From: Bin5 sp965208965
GTDB taxonomy: Bacteria > Chloroflexota > Anaerolineae > Caldilineales > Caldilineaceae
NCBI GenBank assembly: GCA_965208965.1
Contig: OZ242384.1
Location: 3,410,001 to 3,474,000 of the forward strand
Length of the DNA stretch: 64,000 bases
Direction: 5' to 3'
The notes beneath the pieces were generated by a model. It was not told the DNA's origin. It was given only the letters and a program-made list of their open reading frames with translations, and ran no database searches. The translations under genes were made by a program, and so were the position numbers. The first letter of the stretch is position 1. Each line of letters begins with the position of its first letter. This document shows, piece after piece, positions 17,525-25,784 of the stretch.

Positions 17525-19336
17525 TTAAGCTACTGCTGACTTCTCTTGGCGCAAGTATTCATCCCACTCTGGTCGATGTTCACCATTTTCAATCGCTTTA
17601 TGACACGGCCAACATACTGCTAACGTTATCCGCCTCATTGCAATCCGTCTTACTTCCCACGCAGGCAGAGAGTTCTTCCCCCTCTTATGTACGTTCCGCA
17701 TAGGGTTCTTATGGTGCATCTCAACCGGCCCTTCCACACCACACATTTCACAACAATCAGCATTCAACCTGTCTATGACCTCATACCGACGACCATAAAT
17801 CTGCCAGATGTTGTCGTTGATTTTTGTAGGTGTGGGGTTCCTTTTAAGTGGAATTCCCCCGTAATAAGCAATCAGTGGCTTCTTCCCATCTCTTTCTGTT
17901 ACCACCTGCAATACCTTGTAGGTTCGCCCATTAACCCTCTTGGTATTTGCATATTTCTTTGCCATTTTAGCAATGGAAGATTTATGCTTGTTTGCAAGTG
18001 TTTTCAGGAGTGATGTTCGGAAAACCCATTTTACCTTAGAGAGTTTGTCGATATTGTGAGCCATACTGTAGTAATTAACCACACCTCTGTATTCTGCTTG
18101 ATAGTGATTTACTATGTCGTAATCGCTATCATGAAGGAGTTTAAGGTTATGTGAGACTTTGCCTTTGTGGGTATACTTTCGTATGTTCTCAGTTATGACT
18201 TCATGTGGTATACCAAACCAGATTTGTCCATTTATGCTTCTCCTATTCTCTGAGTGCATTGTTTCTAATTCGTAACCTAGAAACTTGGCTCTTTTAGTTT
18301 TGGCATGGGTAATCAGTGTTTTCTCGTCGGACATTTCTAGGTCTAGTTTATCCGATAGGAATTCACCAATCCGGTTCTTAATTTCGTTGGCTTCTTTCTT
18401 CGGGCCAGCAAAACCTAGAATGAAGTCATCCGCATATCTGATGTATTCCAATTTTCTGTAGTCAGGGTCATCGACCATGACAGAAGGCATTGTTTTCATC
18501 TTTTTGCGTATCGTTTTGGCAATTTCAGAATCCCCTCTTTTCTCGGCTCTGTATGACTTAGAGCTAAGACGTTTGTATTCAGGGTTTCTTCGTCTGCCAT
18601 TACCCTCTTTGTGGCTGCGGTTATGTTGCGGTAGTAATTCTTGTTCCATCCATCTATCCAATTCATTTAGATAGATGTTGGCAAGAAGTGGAGAGATAAC
18701 TCCTCCCTGTGGAGTGCCAGAATAGGTGTTGTATGTTTCCCATCCCTCCATGTACCCCGCTTTTAACAGGTGCCTAATTAACTTCAGGAACCTGCTATCT
18801 TTGATTTTGTCTGCCAGTATTTCCATGAGGATTTTGTGGCTGATATTGTCAAAGCAACCTTTTATGTCGCCTTCTATGAACCATATTGTCCCTATGAATT
18901 TTTGTCTGGTCTGTATCAGTGCAGTATGACATCCTCTGCCCTGACGAAAACCGTGGCTGCGTTCTGAGAACTGTGGTTCAAAGTAGGCTTCCAGCAGTAT
19001 TTTTATAGCGGTTTGCAGAATCTTATCATCCCCGGTGGGGATTCCAAGTGGTCTGGTTTTACCGTTACTTTTCGGAATGAACGTTCGGCGTACAGGTTTC
19101 CATTGATAGGTTCCTGTTTTTAGTTTCTCAATGATGCGTTCAAATGTTGCTTTAGACGTTCCATCAAGAGTATTGTCATCTACGCCTCTCGTGGTTGCGC
19201 CACGGTTGTTGTAGATTTGGGCATACGCCATTTCGTACAGACCGATATTGTATAGCTGCCGGTACAGCCGTTCTACGGGTTGGTTCTTTACGCCTCGTTC
19301 ATTCAGGACTTTGAGTACTGTTTCAGTTGTTTGCAT
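17525..19336 (-). CDS. ltrA: Group II intron reverse transcriptase/maturase with HNH endonuclease
   Basis: 603 residues, full length. RT blocks in order: RRTFIPKSNGKTRPLGIPT, FSERSHGFRQGRGCHTAL, WFIEGDIKGCFDNI, GTPQGGVISPLLANIYL, then the catalytic IRYADDFILGF. A maturase X domain follows (about 400-490). The C-terminus carries an HNH nuclease with CEMCG, MHHKN and CWPCHKAI. It would splice the intron RNA and drive retrohoming by nicking and reverse transcription at the target. No frameshift or stop interrupts it, so the element may be active. Codon use is AT-rich unlike neighbouring genes, consistent with recent arrival. ATG 19336 lies in intron domain IV as expected. Confidence 0.96.
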   Translation of the reverse strand: MQTTETVLKVLNERGVKNQPVERLYRQLYNIGLYEMAYAQIYNNRGATTRGVDDNTLDGTSKATFERIIEKLKTGTYQWKPVRRTFIPKSNGKTRPLGIPTGDDKILQTAIKILLEAYFEPQFSERSHGFRQGRGCHTALIQTRQKFIGTIWFIEGDIKGCFDNISHKILMEILADKIKDSRFLKLIRHLLKAGYMEGWETYNTYSGTPQGGVISPLLANIYLNELDRWMEQELLPQHNRSHKEGNGRRRNPEYKRLSSKSYRAEKRGDSEIAKTIRKKMKTMPSVMVDDPDYRKLEYIRYADDFILGFAGPKKEANEIKNRIGEFLSDKLDLEMSDEKTLITHAKTKRAKFLGYELETMHSENRRSINGQIWFGIPHEVITENIRKYTHKGKVSHNLKLLHDSDYDIVNHYQAEYRGVVNYYSMAHNIDKLSKVKWVFRTSLLKTLANKHKSSIAKMAKKYANTKRVNGRTYKVLQVVTERDGKKPLIAYYGGIPLKRNPTPTKINDNIWQIYGRRYEVIDRLNADCCEMCGVEGPVEMHHKNPMRNVHKRGKNSLPAWEVRRIAMRRITLAVCWPCHKAIENGEHRPEWDEYLRQEKSAVA

Positions 19337-19885
19337 TTCGCAGACCCTTTGGCACTCTCCATCGTAGCCTAACCTGTCCCCCTTCGCCCTGTAAGTGGCT
19401 TTCCCACTCTCTGACTACTATGGGGACTCCGTTACCCTGTGGCTCTCACCACTTAGGGCAATCCCGTGTTCCGTGCATAATCTCCGTATCTAGCAACCCT
19501 TAGATTCCCTTACGCATCCTTACTCTGTCTCATTGACAGATTCTTCCCAATTGTCAGGTGTCTCGTAAACGTAGTATATATTTACGAGCTTTATTATCCG
19601 CCAAATCGGAACGGATTTTCTTTGGGATTAGGGTATTAGTCACGTTTCCCTTGAAGGATAGTTTACTTCAGATGGACGCTAGGGTTTCTTGCGTAATCAT
19701 AGGTTGCAGGTCTTGCCAGTCTAATATCGTTGTGACTACAATATTCTCTGGCTTTACTGCCATGCTATTGTCCCCTCGCCGTTTCCGGTCTAGGTAAGAC
19801 AGTTGACCTTGGGAATATCCTGCTTCCCAACCTGTTATACAGGCAAGAGACTATGCCGTGACACGGCGCACTACTACAAAAACTC

Positions 19886-19914
19886 ATTGTACACCGGCTG
19901 CGAGTACGAGCCAA
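19886..19914 (-). promoter_or_regulatory. Candidate promoter for rplI, just upstream of the intron
   Basis: Minus strand TTGGCT (complement of 19909-19914), 17-base spacer, TACAAT (complement of 19886-19891). The predicted transcription start (about 19879) falls only some eight bases before the intron's 5' end (19871). The same intergenic region must also serve the divergent response regulator at 20069. Confidence 0.6.
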
Positions 19915-20068
19915 AAATTTCAGACCCTGGAACGCGCGGCTCTTTGCGGAAGAGTCTGTGGTAGCGGTCCTTTGTTACTGCTAAAAGGAGTTAACGGCCG
20001 CGTCCGGCTCCCCGCCGCCCCCACCGACGCACTGGACTGTGACGCCGGCAACCTCAGGAGGTCGGATA

Positions 20069-20767
20069 ATGAAACGGGACAGGGTATTGATTGTGGAGGA
20101 CGAACCGGCCGTTGCCAGGGGACTGGAGTATGCCCTGAAGGAAGAGGGGTTTGAAGTCTTCTGGGCCAGGACGGGGGCGCAGGCAGTTGAAATTATGGGT
20201 AGAAAGCAGCCCGATCTGATTACACTGGACCTGCGCCTGCCTGATATGAGCGGCTATGACGTCTGCCGCGCGCTTCGATCCCAAAACCACCGGCAACCTA
20301 TCCTGATGTTGACGGCCAAGGATGAGGAGCTCGATAAAGTGCTCGGCCTGGAGCTGGGAGCAGACGATTACATGGTCAAGCCCTATGGGCTCCGGGAGCT
20401 GATATCCCGGATCAGGGCACTGCTGCGGCGGGCCTACGGTGACCTTGCCGCCCCATCCTCAGATCAGGTTCAACGCTTCGACGGTCTTGAAATCGATCTG
20501 ACGCGGTTGGAAGTACGGCTGGACGGGGATGCCGTCGAACTGACGCCGACCGAATTCCGGCTGCTCCGCTACCTGTCGGCCAGGCCCAATGCGCCGGTCA
20601 GCCGCAGCGGTCTTGTCGAGGCAGTGTGGGGCTATGAAAGCGATGTCAACAGCGACCGTACTGTGGACGTCCATATCCGTCATCTGCGCCAGAAAATCGA
20701 ACGCGACGCGGCGAACCCCACCAGACTTGTGACCGTACGCGGGTTTGGTTACAAGTTCCAGGGCTGA
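20069..20767 (+). CDS. OmpR/PhoB-family response regulator
   Basis: 232 residues. Receiver domain (1-120) with the acidic pocket VEDE, phospho-acceptor Asp54 in TLDLRLPDMSG, switch Thr in MLTAKD and Lys in MVKPYG; then a winged-helix DNA-binding domain (about 135-232) with VELTPTEFRLLRYLS and RTVDVHIRHLRQKI and the C-terminal RGFGYKF. Start ATG 20069 has AGGAGGT (20056-20062) at good spacing; in-frame upstream codons (from 20039) are not needed. First gene of a set with a secreted PDZ protein and a histidine kinase, so those are likely its signal partner and target. Confidence 0.95.
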   Translation: MKRDRVLIVEDEPAVARGLEYALKEEGFEVFWARTGAQAVEIMGRKQPDLITLDLRLPDMSGYDVCRALRSQNHRQPILMLTAKDEELDKVLGLELGADDYMVKPYGLRELISRIRALLRRAYGDLAAPSSDQVQRFDGLEIDLTRLEVRLDGDAVELTPTEFRLLRYLSARPNAPVSRSGLVEAVWGYESDVNSDRTVDVHIRHLRQKIERDAANPTRLVTVRGFGYKFQG

Positions 20768-20880
20768 CTTTTGTTGTGAAAACTTAATCTAAAGCCAACC
20801 GGCCTTTCAATTTCGTGCCATACACTGAGAGCGTAGTCAGTTATGGACCCAGATGTATTGCACAATGAAAGGAACGAAAG

Positions 20881-22140
20881 ATGAGACAACCCAGACTAAT
20901 GACGGGCGAGAGGACTTCGCAAAGAGCGGCCAATCGAAAGATCTGGCTCGTGCTCTCGGTGACCCTCCTTGCACTACTGGCCTTGGGAGGGACCGCTTCG
21001 GCTCAGTCGATGACCGAACGCGTCAAACCGGAACCCGGCGTTCTGATCGTAGCCGTAGGAGAGGAAACGCCAGCCTCCGAGGCCGGCCTTATGCGCGGCG
21101 ACATATTGCTGGCGATCGACGGTGACATGGTCAATACCGCAGCCGAGCTCCAGCACGTGATCTTGATGCAGGATCCGGGCGACATGCTGGAGCTCACGGT
21201 GAAGCGCGGCGACGAGGAACTTACGCTGTCCGCCACCTTGGCCGATGTCGACGGCTACCCGCTGCTCGGCGTGGCGCCTGACAATCAAGGTTTCCCCGGA
21301 ATCAGGACCCAGCGCGGACGGTCCATGTCAATGCGCAGCTTCGTTCGTCTGCCCGCGATGGAACAGTTCAAAGGGATGGACGGAGACGCCGATAGCTTCC
21401 GAGAAGGCGCTGTCGTCATGGAGGTGATTGAAGATAGCCCGGCCGCGACGGCAGGACTGATGGCCGGCGATCTGATTACTTCCGTGGGCGAAACCGAGAT
21501 TGCCGGAATGAGAGACCTGGCTGGCGTCGCTGCCGAGTTCAGCCCCGGTGACGATGTCGAGTTGACTGTCGACAGGGACGGCGAGACCGTCGAGCTGAAC
21601 TTGACCCTCGGAGCCCACCCCGATGACGAGGAAAAGGCCTTCTTTGGCGTTCGCATCGGGCCGGCGGAGCGCTTCCGGATCGACGCGAAGGGCGCCGGAC
21701 TTGATAGCCGGCAGCAACGAGGCAACCGCTTTGGCTTCGCGTTCCCGCATGGCGGACGCTTCGACAGCCGTTTCTTCAAAGATCTGTCTGACGGAGCACT
21801 GGTGATGGGCGTGCAGGACGAAGGGCCGGCAGCCCTTGCCGAACTGCACAGTGGCGATGTAATCACGGCAGTGGGCGAGACCGATATCGCCAACTTTGAG
21901 GAACTGGTGGATGTCCTGGCCAACTACAGCCCAGGCGACGAAGTGAGCATCACAGTGAATCGCGACGGTGAAATGGTTGCGGCGACAGTGACCCTTCGCG
22001 CACACCCGGACGACAATGATAAAGCCTACCTGGGTGTATTCATCATGCCGCTGGAAAGTCTCCGCATGCACATGAAGGAGATGCAGGACAAGAACCATGA
22101 AGAGCAGCAAAGCGGCCAGGAGTCGCAGAGCAGCTCCTAG
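20881..22140 (+). CDS. Secreted or membrane-anchored protein with three PDZ domains
   Basis: 419 residues. N-terminal signal/anchor (about 20-42, IWLVLSVTLLALLALGG...SAQ). Three PDZ modules are visible by repeated ligand-groove and GD motifs: GVLIVAVGEETPASEAGLMRGD (start of PDZ1, about 55-125; quoted to 20 residues it begins GVLIVAVGEE), AVVMEVIEDSPAATAGLMAGD (PDZ2, about 175-245) and GALVMGVQDEGPAALAELHSGD (PDZ3, about 300-375). PDZ2 and PDZ3 end in the same APHPDD-like segment (GAHPDDEEKAFFGV; RAHPDDNDKAYLGV), showing internal duplication. No protease domain is attached, unlike HtrA/DegP. It may bind misfolded or C-terminal peptides in the envelope and inform the flanking kinase; this is inference. 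ATG 20881 has AAAGGAA upstream. Confidence 0.85.
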   Translation: MRQPRLMTGERTSQRAANRKIWLVLSVTLLALLALGGTASAQSMTERVKPEPGVLIVAVGEETPASEAGLMRGDILLAIDGDMVNTAAELQHVILMQDPGDMLELTVKRGDEELTLSATLADVDGYPLLGVAPDNQGFPGIRTQRGRSMSMRSFVRLPAMEQFKGMDGDADSFREGAVVMEVIEDSPAATAGLMAGDLITSVGETEIAGMRDLAGVAAEFSPGDDVELTVDRDGETVELNLTLGAHPDDEEKAFFGVRIGPAERFRIDAKGAGLDSRQQRGNRFGFAFPHGGRFDSRFFKDLSDGALVMGVQDEGPAALAELHSGDVITAVGETDIANFEELVDVLANYSPGDEVSITVNRDGEMVAATVTLRAHPDDNDKAYLGVFIMPLESLRMHMKEMQDKNHEEQQSGQESQSSS

Positions 22141-22232
22141 ACAACTGCCAACATGATGCTGCCGGCGTCGCCAGGACCGACCCGCACAAGGATGTGCAAT
22201 CGCTTGGGACGCCGGCGCAACCATAACTCACC

Positions 22233-22266
22233 CCGCTCTGCGGTCGGCTGCTCGACCGCAGAGCGG
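22233..22266 (+). other. 14-bp perfect hairpin between the PDZ and kinase genes
   Basis: CCGCTCTGCGGTCG (22233-22246) and its exact reverse complement (22253-22266) around a six-base loop. No T-run follows, so it is not a classic terminator. It may stabilise the upstream message, be processed, or lower read-through into the kinase gene. Confidence 0.75.
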
Positions 22267-22346
22267 TCATCCTTAGACGGCACCTTTGCAGCAATGGATC
22301 CTTCGAGACTTCAAGGCGCCTCAGTTCAAGGCGTAGAGGGACGCGA

Positions 22347-24074
22347 ATGTTGCACTCGATTCGCTGGCGTCTGATCATCAGTTATACGGCATTGACTCTG
22401 CTGACGATCCTGTTGATTGGGGTCGTTGCCCTCAGTCTGCTTACAAGGTACATGGCCGCCCGTGAATATGAGACGCTCGTTCTCAATGCTGAGGCCGTAG
22501 CCCGCATGGCGCGGCCTCTCCTCGTGCGGCCCAATCAGGGCCCCCGCCTCCAACAACTGGCAGTAACCTCCGGTTTTCTCACAAATACCGAACTGACTAT
22601 TCTCGACAAGGACAGGCGGGCAGTTGCCTATTCCCAGATGCGCCTGAACCTCTTGGATCCCAGGCCGGCGGTAATGAGCCTGCTCAGTGAACTGTCCCGC
22701 AGCGGCAGAGAGGACTGGCAGAATGGGCTGATCAGTCCTGTGATCGTAGTTTCAGGCTCGGGCCACCCGCGGGGGATGTTTGCAATGGACCTCGATGAAA
22801 GCGACCCTCATAGTGAGCAAAGGGCCGCACTGTCCCTGGAAAGGCGGCCTGGCTTCATGGGGGACAGATTGGTTATCGTGGATCCTGAAACTGCTTCCAC
22901 TGACGACAGCGACACTGCCCAGAATCGCGCCGCAACACCCGATATTCAGGGGCCGCCCCGAATCTGGCGAATCGTTTTCGGCTATGTGCCGGAAGCGATT
23001 CCTCCTCCTGCGCAAGGGCCTCAAGTCACTGTTCCAGTCCATCAGGACGACCAAGTCGTTGGCTACGTGCAGATGACAAACAGGTTCACCTTCTTTGCTG
23101 GACCGCTTCTCGCAATCCGTCGATCCCTGATGGTAGCAGGGCTTGGCGCCGTCCTGGTGGCCGTGTTGCTCGGATTCCTGATGAGCCGGACACTCACAGC
23201 CCCCTTGATGGCCCTGGAAAGCGCTACCCAGAAGATGGAAGAGGGAGATCTGGCTGTGCGGGCTCCCGAATCCGTCGGAGAGATCGGCGACCTGTCGCTT
23301 CGCTTCAACCGTATGGCTGCAAGGCTTCAAGCCACTTTCGCCGACCTCGCCGCCGAGCGCGATGCGCTACGCCGATTCATCGCAGACGCCTCTCACGAGC
23401 TGCGTACACCGCTGACTGCACTGCGCCAGTTCATTGAAATCCTGCAGGGCCAGGCCGGAGGCAATCCGCAAACGCGCTCCGAGTTCCTTGGTGAAAGCCA
23501 GCGGCAGTTGGAGCGGTTGCAATGGATAACCGGCCACCTGCTCGACCTTTCCCGCCTTGAAGGTGGTGTGGCAGCCTTGGATATCTCCCACCATGACCTC
23601 GAGGGACTGCTGGAAGAAGTGCTGGCGCCGTTTCGGTCGACAGCCGCGGCGAAAGGGATCGAACTGCGCCTGTCCGTAGAGAACGGCCCCGATACGATCT
23701 GTTGTGACAGGGCGAGCCTGATGATGGCTCTGGCGAATCTACTGGACAACGCGTTCAAGTTCACGCCGCCCGCTGGCGTCGTCAAGCTTTCGGCAACCGA
23801 AGATGAACAGGCGACCTTGCTGTCAGTTGCCGACACCGGACCGGGAATACAGCCGGCAGACCGGGAGCAGATATTCGAGCGCTTCTATCGCGGCGAACTG
23901 AGCGAACAGGTTCCGGGAGCTGGACTAGGTCTTGCGATTGTCAAGAGCGCAGTGGAAGCCCACAACGGAAAAGTACGCGTGGAAAGCGGTGATGGCGCAA
24001 CTTTCACCTTGGAAGTCCCCAAAGATCTGGCCGGGAGCCTGGCGGACGCAACGGGCCCCGATTCTCTCGGCTAG
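22347..24074 (+). CDS. Sensor histidine kinase (HAMP, HisKA, HATPase)
   Basis: 575 residues. Transmembrane segment 1 (about 7-32), an extracytoplasmic sensor region of some 210 residues without a recognised domain, transmembrane segment 2 (about 255-275, LMVAGLGAVLVAVLLGFLMS), HAMP (about 275-330), then HisKA with phospho-acceptor His350 in ASHELRTPL, and a HATPase with N-box LANLLDNAFKFTP, G1 DTGPGI, F-box IFERFYRG and G2 GAGLGLAIVKS. It should phosphorylate the response regulator encoded at 20069. ATG 22347 follows GAGGGACGCGA. The gene ends before a terminator-like hairpin at 24117. Confidence 0.95.
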   Translation: MLHSIRWRLIISYTALTLLTILLIGVVALSLLTRYMAAREYETLVLNAEAVARMARPLLVRPNQGPRLQQLAVTSGFLTNTELTILDKDRRAVAYSQMRLNLLDPRPAVMSLLSELSRSGREDWQNGLISPVIVVSGSGHPRGMFAMDLDESDPHSEQRAALSLERRPGFMGDRLVIVDPETASTDDSDTAQNRAATPDIQGPPRIWRIVFGYVPEAIPPPAQGPQVTVPVHQDDQVVGYVQMTNRFTFFAGPLLAIRRSLMVAGLGAVLVAVLLGFLMSRTLTAPLMALESATQKMEEGDLAVRAPESVGEIGDLSLRFNRMAARLQATFADLAAERDALRRFIADASHELRTPLTALRQFIEILQGQAGGNPQTRSEFLGESQRQLERLQWITGHLLDLSRLEGGVAALDISHHDLEGLLEEVLAPFRSTAAAKGIELRLSVENGPDTICCDRASLMMALANLLDNAFKFTPPAGVVKLSATEDEQATLLSVADTGPGIQPADREQIFERFYRGELSEQVPGAGLGLAIVKSAVEAHNGKVRVESGDGATFTLEVPKDLAGSLADATGPDSLG

Positions 24075-24116
24075 CACGCAGTCTCAATCGACAATCCAAC
24101 CTACGGAGATCAAGAA

Positions 24117-24143
24117 AGCCTGGCGGTAGTGAGGCGCCAGGCT
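24117..24143. terminator. Hairpin after the kinase gene (weak terminator)
   Basis: AGCCTGGCG (24117-24125) and CGCCAGGCT (24135-24143), nine-base loop. On the plus strand no T-tract follows; on the minus strand TTTCTTGA follows the stem, so it may terminate the convergent Trm112-like transcript instead. Confidence 0.5.
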
Positions 24144-24250
24144 CAAATCTTGACAGGACCACTCATTAAGCGGATACGAGCTTCTCTGGGCCCCGAGGCG
24201 TCCGGATGCCCACTGGCACCCCAAAGCCAACCCGACGCCCGAGAGCCGGC

Positions 24251-24628
24251 TCAGGTCGACGAAGCTTCCGTTTGCTCCCGACCGTTCTGGATGAGACTCG
24301 TGTCCTGGTACTTCTTGCCCTCTTCGATAAGCATCACCGGAATCCCGTTGCGGATCGGATAACGGTAGCCATTGCGGGGGTTAAGCAGAAACCTGTTGTC
24401 GTCCATCAGTTGTAGCTTCCCCTTATCCTCCGGGTCAACCAGAATTTCCAGCAGCTGCGGACTTATTTCGCCGCCCAGCGGCGCGTCTTCCAACGGTGTC
24501 ACAGGCGTTTCCGGCAGCACGCCGCTGCCTGTTCCCTCCGGCTGGGCGCCTCCCAGGACCTGCTTTATCACATACACAACGCCAGCGGCAAAGCCGACGA
24601 AGAAGAGAAACTTAAGCAGCTTTTTCAT
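24251..24628 (-). CDS. Membrane-anchored Trm112-like protein without zinc cysteines
   Basis: 125 residues. A transmembrane segment right at the N-terminus (about 5-23, LLKFLFFVGFAAGVVYVIK), a Pro/Gly/Glu linker, then a Trm112/YcaR-like module: LLEILVDPEDKGKLQL ... NPRNGYRYPIRNGIPVML. Canonical members have CPxC and a second CxxC that bind zinc; here the first pair reads DPED and no Cys remains, so metal binding is lost. Function unknown. Start ATG 24628 has GGAG eight bases upstream; the longer frame to 24727 has no ribosome site. It faces the histidine kinase gene convergently. Confidence 0.78.
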   Translation of the reverse strand: MKKLLKFLFFVGFAAGVVYVIKQVLGGAQPEGTGSGVLPETPVTPLEDAPLGGEISPQLLEILVDPEDKGKLQLMDDNRFLLNPRNGYRYPIRNGIPVMLIEEGKKYQDTSLIQNGREQTEASST

Positions 24629-25151
24629 TGCGCGACTCCATGAGAGAGAGATCTGGCCCACCCAATCGTTATTGCTGCCATCGTAGCACACACCCTGCCG
24701 TCCAGAAAATCTGTAGAAGTGCACCACCAGGCTGACGTACCAGGAACAGGTCTGAACTGTTCCCTTCCGGAAATTTACGCATAGTCACCACTCGCCCGAC
24801 TCTCCATTCAACGCAGGGCAGTCGCATCTTGTCTAGTCAGTTTCTTGGCTGGCTGCCCGAAACGCATGGCCAGAACGGGCCTCTTCCCTCGCTCCCCCAG
24901 CCACTCCGCCTCTGACCGCTAACCACTAACCATTGCAGTTCCGCCCTGTGCCTGCCCTTCGTGGATCCCCTGACTGCGATCGGCAATATTGGCAAACCGG
25001 ACCATATGCAGCTGCCCTGCGATTCGAACGAGATTCCTTGCACGTTCGCGGCCGCTGCTGTATAGTCTTGCCATGAGCCAAAGCAATAGAATTCGTTGGC
25101 GCCGGTCCCAAAACGTAGATTCTCAGCTAAGGCCGGTGCGAAAGTTGCCGC
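24629..25151. other. Intergenic region between divergent small genes (523 bp)
   Basis: No gene supported. Minus-strand TACGAT preceded by TGC (24680-24685) may be an extended -10 for the Trm112-like gene; a plus-strand promoter candidate is at 25038-25066. The rest shows no repeat, tRNA or conserved RNA that I can recognise. Confidence 0.5.
25038..25066 (+). promoter_or_regulatory. Candidate promoter for the small genes at 25152/25500
   Basis: TTGCAC (25038-25043), 17-base spacer, TATAGT (25061-25066). Predicted start near 25073, about 80 bases before the first small gene. Confidence 0.4.
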
Positions 25152-25463
25152 ATGGAAAAACGAACAACCGGCGCCGATGATTCGCTACACATTGAACTGA
25201 GTTCGTTTTCCCAGGCGCAAAGCGCGGCCGCCCATGCTGTCCGCTACGTGGCCAACTTGGAGTTCAACCAGGCTGTTCTCTTTTTTGAGGACGGAAGTTT
25301 TTTGCAATTTGAACACAAGGGCCGCGACAGCCGTTGGGCAAAAGCTTCGGCAGAGCGCACGCAGGCAGATCGGGCTTGCCTCGGCATGAGCCATTTCAGG
25401 CTCAACGCCCTCCACTTGCAGCTATATTTTGAAGATGGCAGCGACGTCGCCTTTACGATTTAA
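25152..25463 (+). CDS. Hypothetical 103-residue protein
   Basis: Not recognised. Soluble, no signal peptide or Cys motif; acidic/aromatic strands such as NLEFNQAVLFFEDGSFLQFE and a similar LHLQLYFEDGSDVAFTI at the C-terminus suggest a small beta-rich fold with a repeated xLxFEDGSx element. Ribosome site before ATG 25152 is weak. Followed after 36 bases by another small gene on the same strand, which has a strong site, and then a strong terminator, so the pair is probably one transcript. Confidence 0.55.
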   Translation: MEKRTTGADDSLHIELSSFSQAQSAAAHAVRYVANLEFNQAVLFFEDGSFLQFEHKGRDSRWAKASAERTQADRACLGMSHFRLNALHLQLYFEDGSDVAFTI

Positions 25464-25499
25464 CGCGGCGCTTGCGCTCGATAGAGAGGAGAAACTTCG

Positions 25500-25697
25500 A
25501 TGGCGCGCATAGACGAAAAGGAGGAGTTCAGCAGCTGGCTGGTGGCACTAAAATCCGGCCTGCTGACTGAATCACAGAAGGAAACGCTTCAACAGCTGGT
25601 CGATGACGGCAAGGCGGCCACACTGGAAGAGGCGGCCCGCTACCTGGACTGGCAGGATTCCGTTATCGATCCGACAGAACATTTCTACGGGCACTGA
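25500..25697 (+). CDS. Hypothetical 65-residue helical protein
   Basis: Not recognised. Highly charged and helical (EEFSSWLVALKSGLLTESQK ... LVDDGKAATLEEAARYL), ending in HFYGH. ATG 25500 is preceded by AGAGGAG at good spacing, and the gene is followed by a strong terminator, so it is likely real. May be co-expressed with the 103-residue gene upstream. Confidence 0.65.
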   Translation: MARIDEKEEFSSWLVALKSGLLTESQKETLQQLVDDGKAATLEEAARYLDWQDSVIDPTEHFYGH

Positions 25698-25726
25698 AGC
25701 CGGCCCCCATTTCTGTATTCAAAATG

Positions 25727-25768
25727 AAAAGAGCGGGGAGTTTACGAAAAACTGCCCGCTCTTTTTTT
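25727..25768. terminator. Strong bidirectional terminator
   Basis: GAGCGGG (25731-25737) plus AGTTT (25739-25743) pair with AAACT (25749-25753) and CCCGCTC (25755-25761), loop ACGAA; eight T follow on the plus strand and the mirrored A-run serves the minus strand. It separates convergent genes. Confidence 0.92.
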
Positions 25769-25784
25769 TGCTTCCGGGACCTAC

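Larger units (their letters stand above)
17428..19871 (-). mobile_element. Group II intron (complete, minus strand)
   Basis: About 2.44 kb and visibly AT-richer than its surroundings. The 5' end matches the group II consensus (GTGCGCC, minus strand, first G at 19871). The 3' part holds a canonical domain V (17486-17519) and a domain VI hairpin (about 17440-17477) ending near ...CCCAACTAC at 17428; the exact 3' splice site could be 17428 or 17431. It encodes an intact RT-maturase-HNH protein (17525-19336). The intron lies between a candidate promoter (19886-19914) and rplI, in sense with rplI, so self-splicing from the rplI leader would leave the gene functional. Confidence 0.9.
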
